Source: Deltaproteobacteria bacterium (GTDB lineage: Bacteria; Desulfobacterota; Desulfobaccia; Desulfobaccales; 0-14-0-80-60-11). From it: a stretch of 64,000 bases of DNA. The notes beneath the pieces were generated by a model. It had not been told where the DNA came from, searched no databases, and saw nothing but the letters and a program-made list of their open reading frames with translations. The position numbers and the translations under genes were made by a program. Shown here piece after piece: positions 44,113-52,600 of this stretch. The stretch is from the NCBI GenBank assembly GCA_030018495.1, contig JASEFS010000001.1, forward strand, positions 97,285 to 161,284. Direction: 5' to 3'. Every line of letters begins with the position of its first letter. Within the stretch, counting starts at the first letter, position 1.

Positions 44113-47100
44113 GGAAAAAATTTCAGAAGCCGCGGAGCTGCGCGACGTCATCGACGCCAAGATGGACCGGCGCTACTTCCTCAAGTGCACCGCTTTCCTG
44201 GGGGGCTCCCTGATGGCCACCCATTACCTGGGCCGCTTCGCCCAGGCCGCGGGCGGGGCGGACTGGGCGAGTTTAAGCCTGCCCATCGGGGACGCTTATG
44301 TGCACCATTTGCCGGAGAACCAGATTTATTCCGTCTGCCAGCAGTGCAACACCCAATGCGGCATCAAAATGAAGTTCGTGGACGGGTTGCTGGCCAAGAT
44401 CGACGGCAATCCCTACAGTCCCTGGACCATGACTCCGCAGATTCCCTACAAAACCCCCATCACCGAGGCGGCCACCGTGGAGGGTTCCCTTTGCCCCAAG
44501 GGACAGGCAGGCATCCAGGCCTTGTATGACCCCTACCGCCTGGTCAAGGTGCTCAAACGGGCCGGCAAGCGGGGCGAAAACAAGTGGCAGACCATCCCTT
44601 TCGAGCAGGCCATTGATGAAATCGTCAACGGCGGCGACCTCTTCGGGGAAGGCCATGTAGAGGGCTTGAAAGACGTCTGCGTGCTGCGGGATCCCAAGAT
44701 CGCCAAGGAGCTGGCTGAGGATGCGGACCTGGTGGAAAAACATAAGATGTCCGTCGAGGACTTCAAGAAAAAGCATGAGGCCAACCTCAAGTATCTCATA
44801 GACCCGGACCACCCGGACCTGGGCCCCAAGAACAACCAGTTCGTCTTCAATTCGGGCCGCCTCAAGGCAGGGCGGGACGACCTGCTGAAGCGCTTTATCA
44901 ACGGCGCCTTGGGCACGGAAAACAAGCACGGCCACACCACGGTTTGTCAGGGGTCGCTGTACTTTACCTGCAAGGCCATGAGCTACCAGTTCGAAGAAGG
45001 TGATTGGGGCGGCTCCAAGAAATTTTACTGGCAGGCGGACACCGGCAATGCCGAGTTCATCCTGTTTGTGGGGGCCAACGTCTATGAGGCCAATTACGGC
45101 CCGCCGCTCAGGGGGCAGAAGATCACCAGCGGTCTCATTGACGGCCGCCTGAAGATCGCCCTTGTGGACCCCCGCTGCAACAAGGGCGCGGCCCGGGCCT
45201 GGAAGTGGCTGCCGGTGCGCCCTCAGGGCGTGGCCGCGGTGGGCCTGGGGATGATGAACTGGATCATCGAGAACCAGCGCTATGACGCCCGTTACCTGGC
45301 CAACGCCAACAAGGCCGCGGCCAAGGCGGATAACGAGCCCACCTGGACCCAGGCCGCCTGGCTGGTCAAAATTAATCCGGACGGCACCACGGGCACGTAC
45401 TTGCGCGGCTCGGACCTGGGCCTCCCCAAGGAAAAGCGCCCCAAGAAAAAAGGCGACGGCGACTGGGAATTCGACCCCTTCATGGTTTTCGCCGGAGGCG
45501 CGGCCAAACCCTTCGATCCCAACAGCGAAACCGACCCGGTGGAAGGCGAGCTTTTGGTGGACACGGAAATTAAGGGTATCAAGGTGAAGAGCGTCCTTCA
45601 GATTCTCCAGGAAACCGTCACCGCCAGAAAGCTCTCGGAATGGGCCAAACTGGCGGATGTGGCGGAATCTGACCTGGTGGAGCTGGCCCGGGAGTTCACC
45701 AGCCACGGCAAACGGGCGGTGGCCGACATCCACAGGGGCGTTTCCCAGAACACCTCCGGCTTTTATAACGTGCTGACCTACATGACCCTGAACACCCTGA
45801 TCGGCAACCACGACTGGATGGGGGGCCTGGCCAGCGCCCACACTTACAATATTACGGGCGATAAAGAAGGCAAACCGTTTGATCTCACCAAGCAGAGCGG
45901 CAAGCTCAAGCCCTTCGGGGTCTCCATTATCCGGCACGGGAAAAAATACGACAAGAGCACCCTCTTTAAGGGCTATCCGGCCAAGCGCCCCTGGTACCCC
46001 TTCTCCAGCGACATCTACCAGGAAGTCATCCCCAGCATCGGGGATGCCTATCCCTATCCCATCAAGGCCCTGTTTATGTATATGGGGTCGCCGGTCTACG
46101 CTCTGCCCGCAGGGCATGAACTCATCAAGATCCTTTCCGACCCCAAGAAGCTGCCCCTGTTTTTCGCCTCGGACATCGTCATCGGCGAAACCACCATGTA
46201 CGCGGATTACATCTTCCCGGACCTGACCTACCTGGAGCGCTGGGAGTTCGCCGGCTCCCACCCGTCGGTGACGCCCAAGGTGGCGCCTTTCCGGCAGCCG
46301 GCCGCGGCGCCCCTGACGGAGACGGTGACGGTATATGGCGAAAAGATGCCGCTGTCCATGGAGTCCCTGGTCCTGGGGATTGCCGAAAAGATGAAGCTGC
46401 CGGGCTTCGGCGAGAACGCCTTCGGCCCCGGACTCCATCTCAAGCGGGACGAGGATATGTACCTGCGCATGGTGGCCAACATCGCGTTCGGCGACAAGCC
46501 CGACGGCTCCGAGAAGGTGCCTGCGGCCAGCGCCGAGGAAATTGCGATCTTTGAAAAGGCCCGGCGCCACCTGCCGCCCACCGTCTTTGACCTGAAACGC
46601 TGGCAGGCGGCGGTGGGGCCGGAATGGTGGCCTCACGTGGTCTACGTCATGAACCGGGGCGGCCGTTTCCAGGAGTACCAGAAGGCTTACAAGGACGGCC
46701 AGTTGGCCAACAAGTACGGCAAGATGGTGGGCATCTACATGGAGAAGTGGGTGACTACCAAAAATTCCATGACCGGCAAGCCTTATATGGCCCACGCCCA
46801 TTTCATGGAGAACCCCACCGATGTCCTGGGGCGCAAGCTGGACGATGAGGCCCAGGGCTTTGATCTCACCCTGCTCACCCACCGGGTGATCTCCCAGACC
46901 AAGAGCAGATGTGCCGGCAACTATTGGCTCCAGGCCCTGTACCCGGAGAACTTTATCGACGTCTCCCCGGTGGATGCCCGGCGGCTGGGCCTTGCCAACG
47001 GCGACCGGGTGAAGGTGGTGTCGCCCACCAACGAGGAAGGGGTCTGGCACCTTGCCCCCGGAAACGTCAAACCCATGATCGGCAAAGTGCGGATTGTCGA

Positions 47101-47335
47101 GGGTCTGCGGCCCGGAGTGACGGCCTTCTCCCTGGGCCATGGCCACTGGGCCTATGGCGCGGGCGATGTGGTCATTGACGGGGTGCGGGTTCCCGGCGAC
47201 CCCCGCCGGGCCACCGGCGTCCACGCCAACGCGGCCATGCGGGTGGACCCGGTATTGAAAAACACCGGCTTGGTGGACCTCACCGGCGGCAGCGCCGTGT
47301 TCTACCAGTCCCAGGTGAAACTGGTGAAGGTGTGA
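44105..47335 (+). CDS. Tat-exported molybdopterin oxidoreductase catalytic subunit (TtrA/ArrA/SrdA class)
   Basis: A 1076-residue enzyme. The N-terminal twin-arginine signal has DRRYFLKCTAFLGGSL (Arg22-Arg23). A 4Fe-4S site is formed by VCQQCNTQCG (Cys78, 81, 85) with a fourth Cys in GSLCPKGQAG. Cys281 (HTTVCQGS) is the likely Mo ligand. IVIGETTMYADYIFPDLTYLER and the C-terminal molybdopterin-binding GNYWLQALYPENFIDVSPVDA are present. Subunit set, size and B-C-A order best fit tetrathionate or selenate reductase, with arsenate, thiosulfate or polysulfide reductase as alternatives; the substrate cannot be fixed from sequence. Several Lys/Pro-rich loops (~435-475) lengthen it relative to ArrA. 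The arsenic genes 4-10 kb downstream keep an arsenic substrate plausible. Confidence 0.9.
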   Translation: MSREKISEAAELRDVIDAKMDRRYFLKCTAFLGGSLMATHYLGRFAQAAGGADWASLSLPIGDAYVHHLPENQIYSVCQQCNTQCGIKMKFVDGLLAKIDGNPYSPWTMTPQIPYKTPITEAATVEGSLCPKGQAGIQALYDPYRLVKVLKRAGKRGENKWQTIPFEQAIDEIVNGGDLFGEGHVEGLKDVCVLRDPKIAKELAEDADLVEKHKMSVEDFKKKHEANLKYLIDPDHPDLGPKNNQFVFNSGRLKAGRDDLLKRFINGALGTENKHGHTTVCQGSLYFTCKAMSYQFEEGDWGGSKKFYWQADTGNAEFILFVGANVYEANYGPPLRGQKITSGLIDGRLKIALVDPRCNKGAARAWKWLPVRPQGVAAVGLGMMNWIIENQRYDARYLANANKAAAKADNEPTWTQAAWLVKINPDGTTGTYLRGSDLGLPKEKRPKKKGDGDWEFDPFMVFAGGAAKPFDPNSETDPVEGELLVDTEIKGIKVKSVLQILQETVTARKLSEWAKLADVAESDLVELAREFTSHGKRAVADIHRGVSQNTSGFYNVLTYMTLNTLIGNHDWMGGLASAHTYNITGDKEGKPFDLTKQSGKLKPFGVSIIRHGKKYDKSTLFKGYPAKRPWYPFSSDIYQEVIPSIGDAYPYPIKALFMYMGSPVYALPAGHELIKILSDPKKLPLFFASDIVIGETTMYADYIFPDLTYLERWEFAGSHPSVTPKVAPFRQPAAAPLTETVTVYGEKMPLSMESLVLGIAEKMKLPGFGENAFGPGLHLKRDEDMYLRMVANIAFGDKPDGSEKVPAASAEEIAIFEKARRHLPPTVFDLKRWQAAVGPEWWPHVVYVMNRGGRFQEYQKAYKDGQLANKYGKMVGIYMEKWVTTKNSMTGKPYMAHAHFMENPTDVLGRKLDDEAQGFDLTLLTHRVISQTKSRCAGNYWLQALYPENFIDVSPVDARRLGLANGDRVKVVSPTNEEGVWHLAPGNVKPMIGKVRIVEGLRPGVTAFSLGHGHWAYGAGDVVIDGVRVPGDPRRATGVHANAAMRVDPVLKNTGLVDLTGGSAVFYQSQVKLVKV

Positions 47336-47339
47336 AAAG

Positions 47340-47374
47340 CAGTGGTCAGTGGCCAGTGACCAGTGGCCAGTAAG
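47340..47374. repeat. five-unit CAGTGGC-type tandem repeat
   Basis: CAGTGGT, CAGTGGC, CAGTGAC, CAGTGGC and CAGTAAG follow one another immediately after the catalytic-subunit stop. Overlapping inverted parts (GGCCAGTGACC) could fold a small RNA hairpin between the reductase and fmdE-like genes, possibly tuning expression or mRNA stability. Confidence 0.6.
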
Positions 47375-47428
47375 TTATGATGACTACAAGCAATTAATAG
47401 CCGTTGACTTTAATGCGGAGAATACTGG

Positions 47429-48115
47429 ATGACCTCTTTCAAGGAGCTTCTGGAGGGATCGGTGGCGGCCCACGGCCACCTTTGTCCGGGGCAGGTGGTG
47501 GGAGTGCGAATGGCGATTTTGGGACTGCGTCTCCTGGGATACAACGCTCCTCCCACCCTGCCTCAGCTCAAGCGGCTCATCGTCTTTGTGGAGATGGACC
47601 GCTGCACCGGGGACGCGGTGGCCCACGTGACCAACGTCAAACTGGGGCGGCGGTCCCTGAAGTTCATGGATTACGGCATCATGGCCGCGACTTTCGTCGA
47701 TCTGGCCGCTTCCCGAGCCTTCCGCATCATTTCCACCGAGGAGTCCCGGGAGCTGGCCTTGTTGTATGCCCCACCGGGCCTGAGCAAGCGGGAAGCCCAA
47801 TTGCAGGCCTACCGGGTTATGCCCGACAGCGTCATGTTCCGGGTTCAGGAAGTTCAGGTTGACCTCTCCGAGTTCGATCTGCCCGGACCGACCCGGCGCA
47901 AGGTAACTTGCGGCAAATGCGGCCAGGTGGTGCGCGATCAGCGGGAAGTTGTCCAGGAAGGGCGGATTTTGTGCCGGCCCTGCGCCCTGGGCGCGTATTT
48001 CTCTGCACCCCGGGACATCGCCTGGCCGGAGATGAACTGGTCTCCTTGCTTACCGGAAGGTGATATGGGAGACCGGGATAAACCTAAATGGCAGGCCGCG
48101 GCCGGCGAGCGGTGA
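47429..48115 (+). CDS. FmdE-family protein with zinc ribbon
   Basis: A 228-residue protein. The FmdE domain begins VAAHGHLCPGQVVGVRMAIL and includes VEMDRCTGDAVAHVTNVKLG and LKFMDYGIMAATFV. The C-terminal part (residues ~150-185) is a zinc ribbon with CGKCGQVVRDQ and LCRPCALGAYF. FmdE-like proteins are linked to tungsten/molybdenum formylmethanofuran dehydrogenase and are common beside other Mo/W enzymes; the biochemical role is uncertain. It lies 93 bases after the catalytic-subunit gene in the same direction, before the MoeA-like gene, supporting a role in cofactor assembly. Confidence 0.85.
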   Translation: MTSFKELLEGSVAAHGHLCPGQVVGVRMAILGLRLLGYNAPPTLPQLKRLIVFVEMDRCTGDAVAHVTNVKLGRRSLKFMDYGIMAATFVDLAASRAFRIISTEESRELALLYAPPGLSKREAQLQAYRVMPDSVMFRVQEVQVDLSEFDLPGPTRRKVTCGKCGQVVRDQREVVQEGRILCRPCALGAYFSAPRDIAWPEMNWSPCLPEGDMGDRDKPKWQAAAGER

Positions 48116-48138
48116 AGGAATATATAAAGGGATTGATC

Positions 48139-49167
48139 ATGAAAATTATCTCTCTGGAAGAAGCCGTTGGCACTCAATTGGCCCACGACATCACTGAAAT
48201 CCGCCCCGGAGAGTTCAAGGGTGCGGCCTTCCGCAAGGGCCATACCGTCTGCGAAGCCGACCTTTGCCGCCTGCAGCGCCTGGGCAAGAACCACCTCTAC
48301 GTCCTGGACCTGGCCGCGGATGAAATCCACGAAAATGAGGCCGCGGCTATCCTGGCCCAAGCCCTGGCCGGCGAAGGAGTGGTTTGGGAGAACAATCCCC
48401 GGGAGGGCAAGATCGACCTCTATGCCGCGTTTGACGGTCTCCTCCGGGTGGATGTCCCGTCGCTCGCGGCCTTCAATCTGGTGGACGAAGTCATGTGCGC
48501 CACGCTGCATAACCACACCCTGGTCAAGAAGGGGGAAAAGATTGCGGCCACCCGGGCCATTCCCCTGGTCATGAAGCGGGCGGCCATCGAGCGGGCCGCG
48601 GCCATCGCCCGGCAAAACGGCGCGATGGTGGCGGTGAAGCAGCTTCCCCGTGCCCGGGCCGGGCTCATCATCACCGGCAACGAAGTGTACCACGGCCTCA
48701 TCGAAGACCGCTTCGCCCCCATCCTCAGCCAAAAGGTGGAAAGCCTGGGGTCGGAGGTCGCGGCGGTGGAGTTCCTCCCGGATGACGCCCCGGCCATTTC
48801 CCGGACCATTCAAGCTTTTTTGGCGCAAGGCTGCAATCTGCTGCTTCTGAGCGGCGGCATGAGCGTGGACCCTGACGACGTCACCCGGCACGCCATTCGC
48901 TTGGCCGGAGCCACGGAGATGCACTACGGTTCGGGCGTGCTCCCCGGGGCCATGTTCCTGGTGGCGTATCTCGGCAGGGTGCCCCTCCTGGGGGTGCCCG
49001 CCTGCGCCCTGCACCACAAGGTCACGGCGCTGGACCTGGTACTGCCCCGCATCCTGGCCGGCGAGCGCATCGGTAAAACAGATCTCGCCCTCTTGAGCCA
49101 CGGCGGCCTGTGCCGGGATTGCCCCAAATGCGTCTACCCAGACTGTCCCTTTGGCAAGGGCACTTGA
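48139..49167 (+). CDS. molybdopterin-binding MoeA/MoaB-like protein
   Basis: A ~342-residue protein from ATG 48139 (RBS aaaggga; an upstream in-frame ATG at 48088 overlaps FmdE). The N-terminal part (VGTQLAHDITEIRPGEFKGAAF) is MoeA domain-like. The MoCF_biosynth domain has AGLIITGNEVYHGLIEDRFAP, LLLLSGGMSVDPDDVTRHAI and PGAMFLVAYLGRVPLLGVPACA. An unusual C-terminal Cys cluster (CRDCPKCVYPDCPFG) is probably a metal site. It likely inserts Mo (or W) into molybdopterin for the reductase in the same operon. It is shorter than classic MoeA, matching the MoeA-like molybdopterin-binding group of sulfate reducers. Confidence 0.85.
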   Translation: MKIISLEEAVGTQLAHDITEIRPGEFKGAAFRKGHTVCEADLCRLQRLGKNHLYVLDLAADEIHENEAAAILAQALAGEGVVWENNPREGKIDLYAAFDGLLRVDVPSLAAFNLVDEVMCATLHNHTLVKKGEKIAATRAIPLVMKRAAIERAAAIARQNGAMVAVKQLPRARAGLIITGNEVYHGLIEDRFAPILSQKVESLGSEVAAVEFLPDDAPAISRTIQAFLAQGCNLLLLSGGMSVDPDDVTRHAIRLAGATEMHYGSGVLPGAMFLVAYLGRVPLLGVPACALHHKVTALDLVLPRILAGERIGKTDLALLSHGGLCRDCPKCVYPDCPFGKGT

Positions 49168-49179
49168 GCAAGGGCTGAG

Positions 49180-50157
49180 ATGGAAGGATACCCGACGCCG
49201 GAAATCAATTACCTGAGGATGTCCGTCACCGACCGCTGCAATCTGCGCTGCTTTTATTGCACCTACTGGCAGGACTGGGAGAAGCTGGCCGCGGCGGAGA
49301 TTCTCCGATATGAGGAATTGCTGCGAATCGCCGGCGTGGCTGCCCGGCTGGGCATCCGCAAGATCAGGATTACCGGCGGCGAACCCCTGGTGCGCCGGGG
49401 ACTGCCGAAGTTTATCCGCAGTCTCAGGCGGATTCCCGGCATCGACGAAATCTGCCTCACCACCAATGGCACCCTCCTGGCAGAACTGGCCCCGGCGCTG
49501 TTTGAAGCAGGCTTGCGCCGCCTGAACGTCAGCCTGGACACTCTCATCCCCGGCCGCTACCTACAAATCACCGGCCGGGACAATTTGGCGGATGTTTTAA
49601 GAGGCCTGGAATGCGCCGCGGCTCTGGGATTTCATTCGATAAAGATCAATTGCGTGGTGCTGAAGGGCATCAATGATGACGAACTGCTGGATCTCGCCCT
49701 CCTGGCCCGGGACCATCCCTTGCAGGTGCGCTTCATCGAATTGATGCCCACCGCGTCCCCTCGGGAATGGAAACGCCGTTTCCTGCCGGCGGCCGAGGTG
49801 CGCCGGCGGCTGAGGGCCTTGGGCGAGCTTGCCGAAATGGCGTCCTCCGTTACCAGCGGCCCGGCCCGTATCTTCAAAGTTCAGGGATTTGTGGGAGAAG
49901 TGGGCTTTATCAGCCCCATGAGCGAGCACCGCTGCGGCTCCTGCAACCGCCTGCGCCTCACGGCCCAGGGCCGCCTGCGCCCTTGCCTGCTGGCCGAAGA
50001 CGAAATCGATATCAAAGAGGCCATGCGCCGGGGTTGCGCTGATCCAGAGTTGGCTTCGCTTTTCCGGGAAGCCATGCAGAGCAAACACAGAGGGGGGGCC
50101 TCTGCCGGAGAGAGCCGGGCTGCCGCCCACCCCTCCATGGCGGCCATCGGCGGCTGA
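49180..50157 (+). CDS. moaA: GTP 3',8-cyclase
   Basis: A 325-residue radical SAM enzyme of the first step of molybdenum cofactor synthesis. The radical SAM cluster site is CNLRCFYC (Cys20, 24, 27); RITGGEPLVRRGL and VSLDTLIPGRY follow. The second cluster is bound by CGSCNRLRLTAQGRLRPC in the C-terminal domain. The protein ends AAIGG; the two C-terminal glycines are characteristic of MoaA. It starts 12 bases after the MoeA-like gene and ends the operon. Having moaA here suggests an operon-dedicated boost of cofactor supply. Confidence 0.93.
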   Translation: MEGYPTPEINYLRMSVTDRCNLRCFYCTYWQDWEKLAAAEILRYEELLRIAGVAARLGIRKIRITGGEPLVRRGLPKFIRSLRRIPGIDEICLTTNGTLLAELAPALFEAGLRRLNVSLDTLIPGRYLQITGRDNLADVLRGLECAAALGFHSIKINCVVLKGINDDELLDLALLARDHPLQVRFIELMPTASPREWKRRFLPAAEVRRRLRALGELAEMASSVTSGPARIFKVQGFVGEVGFISPMSEHRCGSCNRLRLTAQGRLRPCLLAEDEIDIKEAMRRGCADPELASLFREAMQSKHRGGASAGESRAAAHPSMAAIGG

Positions 50158-50243
50158 ATCGGCAACAGGTCCGAACAAAAAGCCATCGCTTCCTTGGGTT
50201 TCTGCCAGGGACAGACACCAATTAATCTTCCGAAAGAGTTAAG

Positions 50244-50693
50244 TTACCACACCTCCGGGAAGGCCACATTGTCGTAAAGGTATTCCAGTTTGTCCTTATG
50301 GTTTAGTTCAGCCTGAGCCAGGTATTCCAGGCGGCTTCGGATTTCTCCCGGAGCCTGCAGTTCAGCCAGGGCCTGGTAGAAGCGCACCAGCGCCTGCGAG
50401 CGTTTGATGGCCAGGGCCAGCGCGTCTTTGGGGGACAAATCCGGCGTAATTGCCGGAGTCTTCAAGTGCTCTGCCAAATGCACATCATGCACCGGCGGGA
50501 CCACCGGGCAGCCTTTCGGGGTGAGGCATTGGTGCAGCCGGGCCTTGTTCTCCTCTGCGTCCTTCTCAAGATAAGCAAAAGTTTCCCGGGTCTCCGGATG
50601 GGATGTCAGATGTGCCATCTTGTGGTAAAAATCCCGGGCCAATTCATGTTGGTTCATGGCCTCGCGAATCAGGTCGAGAAGATCTTTTCTCAT
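50244..50693 (-). CDS. rubrerythrin/ferritin-like protein
   Basis: A 149-residue four-helix protein with a ferritin-like pattern: [59 protein letters not shown] and [19 protein letters not shown]. The second and fourth segments carry E--H pairs expected of a di-iron site. There is no rubredoxin tail. It may deal with peroxide or store iron in this anaerobe. It stands alone, convergent with moaA. RBS ggaggg precedes ATG 50693. Confidence 0.82.
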   Translation of the reverse strand: MRKDLLDLIREAMNQHELARDFYHKMAHLTSHPETRETFAYLEKDAEENKARLHQCLTPKGCPVVPPVHDVHLAEHLKTPAITPDLSPKDALALAIKRSQALVRFYQALAELQAPGEIRSRLEYLAQAELNHKDKLEYLYDNVAFPEVW

Positions 50694-50841
50694 AGGTTCG
50701 CCCTCCGTTAAAAAGGTTTACAATGCGCCCGAAGGCTCTAAAATGCGGCTGGACGCGTTTTGCAAGTCCTTTCTCCTTACTCCAATTATAGGGCCTAAGT
50801 ACCGAAACATCCGAAAAGAAACCTGCCATAAAGGTATGACT

Positions 50842-51183
50842 ATGAAATTAATCCTGATATCCAAGTCCCTGGCTTTTTTCCTCCTGGCCGGATTGTGCGA
50901 AATCGGCGGCGGCTACCTGGTTTGGCTTTGGCTGCGGGAGGACAGAAGCGTCTGGTTCGCCGTGTTGGGGGCAGTGGTGCTGATGCTCTATGGCGTTGTC
51001 CCCACCCTGCAGCCGGCTCATTTTGGCCGGGTTTACGCCGCGTACGGGGGCATATTTATCGTCCTCTCCATCCTGTGGGGTTGGAAGATCGACAAGATCG
51101 CGCCGGATTTCTTTGATCTGCTCGGGGGCGCCATTGCCCTGGTCGGCGTTATGATCATCATGTATTGGCCCCGAACCGCTTAG
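50842..51183 (+). CDS. YnfA-family (UPF0060) small membrane protein
   Basis: A ~113-residue protein with four helices: [57 protein letters not shown] and [17 protein letters not shown]. This is the exact layout and core ([19 protein letters not shown]) of YnfA. Family members belong to the small-multidrug-resistance-like fold, with proposed efflux roles. I use ATG 50842 with aaagg seven bases before; ATG 50836 is also possible. Confidence 0.92.
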   Translation: MKLILISKSLAFFLLAGLCEIGGGYLVWLWLREDRSVWFAVLGAVVLMLYGVVPTLQPAHFGRVYAAYGGIFIVLSILWGWKIDKIAPDFFDLLGGAIALVGVMIIMYWPRTA

Positions 51184-51247
51184 TTGCCCCATATGCCCTC
51201 ACTCAGTTAGCGGGACGCGGGCCTGCCAGTGTTTTTCCATTTCTCTT

Positions 51248-51964
51248 TCATGGGTTCACCGCCGAAGGCGCGTAAAAGTCGGCGAACACCCGCATGATAA
51301 GCCGGGGGCGCTGCTTGGAAGTGGTGGTCAGGTCGATCTTGCCGGCGTAGTGGCCCGGTTGGCGGCTTTTGTTTTTCACCTCCACCACGTAAATCCTGCC
51401 CGGCTGCTCCGCCTTGAGAGTCACTTCGATCTTATCCGGGATGTCGGTTTGATAACCGGTGATTTCCCAGGGGTCAGGGAGGTGGGAAATGAACCGCACC
51501 TGGCCGCGATGCTCCGCCCCCGACTCACCCTGAAAACGGATGATGTGGGTGGGCTGAATTTCGATGAAGGGCTTGCCGTAGCCCTTCAGGCGGAAGACTA
51601 CCAGTGAACGGTCCGGATCGTTGAAGGTAACCTTGGTCTCCTTGGCGAATTGCCGCATGACCGAATAGGGGGCGATGGTCAGGGTGAGCCTGCCCTGGCC
51701 GCCCGGCGGAATGTTTCGGTCATGTTCGGTGGTGGTGCAGGCGCAATCCGAATCAATATCCTTGATCCGCAGTGGGGCGTCGCCGGTATTTTTGATGATG
51801 AACGTATGGGTGAGTTCCTTGTCTTCAAAGATTTCTCCGAAATCAAAGGTGGTCTCCGCCACCTCCACTCGGGGAGCGGCGGCCGCAGGCGCGACGGTCA
51901 GTCCACAGCATACCAAACCGAACCCCAAGATTAGCCAAACTAGCAGTTCCTTTTGCCTTAACAT
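51248..51964 (-). CDS. exported DUF1573 protein
   Basis: About 238 residues from the ATG at 51964 (RBS aaggag), with a signal peptide (LLVWLILGFGLVCCGLTVAP). The DUF1573 part opens VEVAETTFDFGEIFEDKELTHTFIIKNTGDAPL and has DSDCACTTTEHDRNIPPGGQ, the CxC motif typical of the family's Ig-like fold. The frame stays open upstream to 52297 without a stop, joining an N-terminal small membrane protein (next entry), so a single 349-residue product cannot be excluded. It is the last gene of the arsenic/thioredoxin unit. Confidence 0.78.
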   Translation of the reverse strand: MLRQKELLVWLILGFGLVCCGLTVAPAAAAPRVEVAETTFDFGEIFEDKELTHTFIIKNTGDAPLRIKDIDSDCACTTTEHDRNIPPGGQGRLTLTIAPYSVMRQFAKETKVTFNDPDRSLVVFRLKGYGKPFIEIQPTHIIRFQGESGAEHRGQVRFISHLPDPWEITGYQTDIPDKIEVTLKAEQPGRIYVVEVKNKSRQPGHYAGKIDLTTTSKQRPRLIMRVFADFYAPSAVNP

Positions 51965-52297
51965 GAGTCTCCGGGTTTCTCCTTGTGCGTCAATGTGTCT
52001 TGGCCAGACGGCCGCTCCCGCGTTTCCCGGCCTTCCCGTTAAGCTTCGACCTCGGCCCCGGGTGTTAAACAACCCGCTCAAACGATTTAGAACCACCCTC
52101 CCGTACTGCCACAGGCCGGCGAAAAATCCCCCCACCAGGGCGGCGCCGCCGGCCCCCACCGGGCAGCCCGGGGTGCCGCAAAAAGGGCACATGGAAGAAG
52201 ACGCGTAGATGCCGAAAAAAGTGAGAAACCAGAGCACCCAGCGTTTAGAGGCCCCAAGAACGGTTGAGCTTCGGGATTTCGAGAGGTTAGATGTCAC
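51965..52297 (-). CDS. small membrane protein with CPFC-GCPVG motif, in frame with the DUF1573 gene
   Basis: Upstream of and in the same frame as the DUF1573 gene, about 111 codons encode a short basic N-terminus, a helix (WVLWFLTFFGIYASSS), the motif MCPFCGTPGCPVG and a second helix (GAALVGGFFAGLWQY), then a low-complexity basic tail. The CPFCG-GCPVG segment is familiar from short proteins in metal/thioredoxin clusters. It has no stop before the DUF1573 start. Either one long protein is made, or an ancestral stop has been lost, or two starts are used. It begins one base before the thioredoxin-like gene end. Confidence 0.5.
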
Positions 52298-52298
52298 T

Positions 52299-52535
52299 TC
52301 AACCCTGAATCATCTGCTTGATCTCTTCCTCGCTGGGCACCTTGCCCACCACCTTGACTTCGCCGTCCACTACCAGGGCCGGGGTCATGAACACCCCCAG
52401 GGCCATCATCTCATTGAGGTCTTTCACCTTTTTCAGTTCATACTCCACGCCCAGGGCCTTGGCCGCGGCCTCGGTGCGCTTGGCCAACTCTTCACACTTG
52501 GGGCAGCCGGGCCCCAGAATCTGCAACATTTTCAT
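52299..52535 (-). CDS. small thioredoxin-fold protein (CPKC)
   Basis: A 78-residue MTH895/TM0996-type redox-active disulfide protein: MKMLQILGPGCPKCEELAKR, then MMALGVFMTPALVVDGEVKV, the cis-Pro segment, and VPSEEEIKQMIQ. The start is fixed by an ideal ggaggagtatc RBS before ATG 52535. Such small thioredoxins accompany ArsP-like permeases and arsenic genes and may reduce or bind arsenic-related substrates. Confidence 0.9.
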   Translation of the reverse strand: MKMLQILGPGCPKCEELAKRTEAAAKALGVEYELKKVKDLNEMMALGVFMTPALVVDGEVKVVGKVPSEEEIKQMIQG

Positions 52536-52600
52536 GATACTCCTCCATAGTTTCCTGATTGGAAAGACCGGAATCTGTGACCTTCCCTCTATTCTTCCGC

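Noticed and set aside
44273..47224. 983-codon open frame on the - strand opposite the catalytic reductase gene
   Set aside because: It is the mirror of a GC-rich coding region; it has no recognisable domain or RBS, while the + strand protein is complete and canonical.
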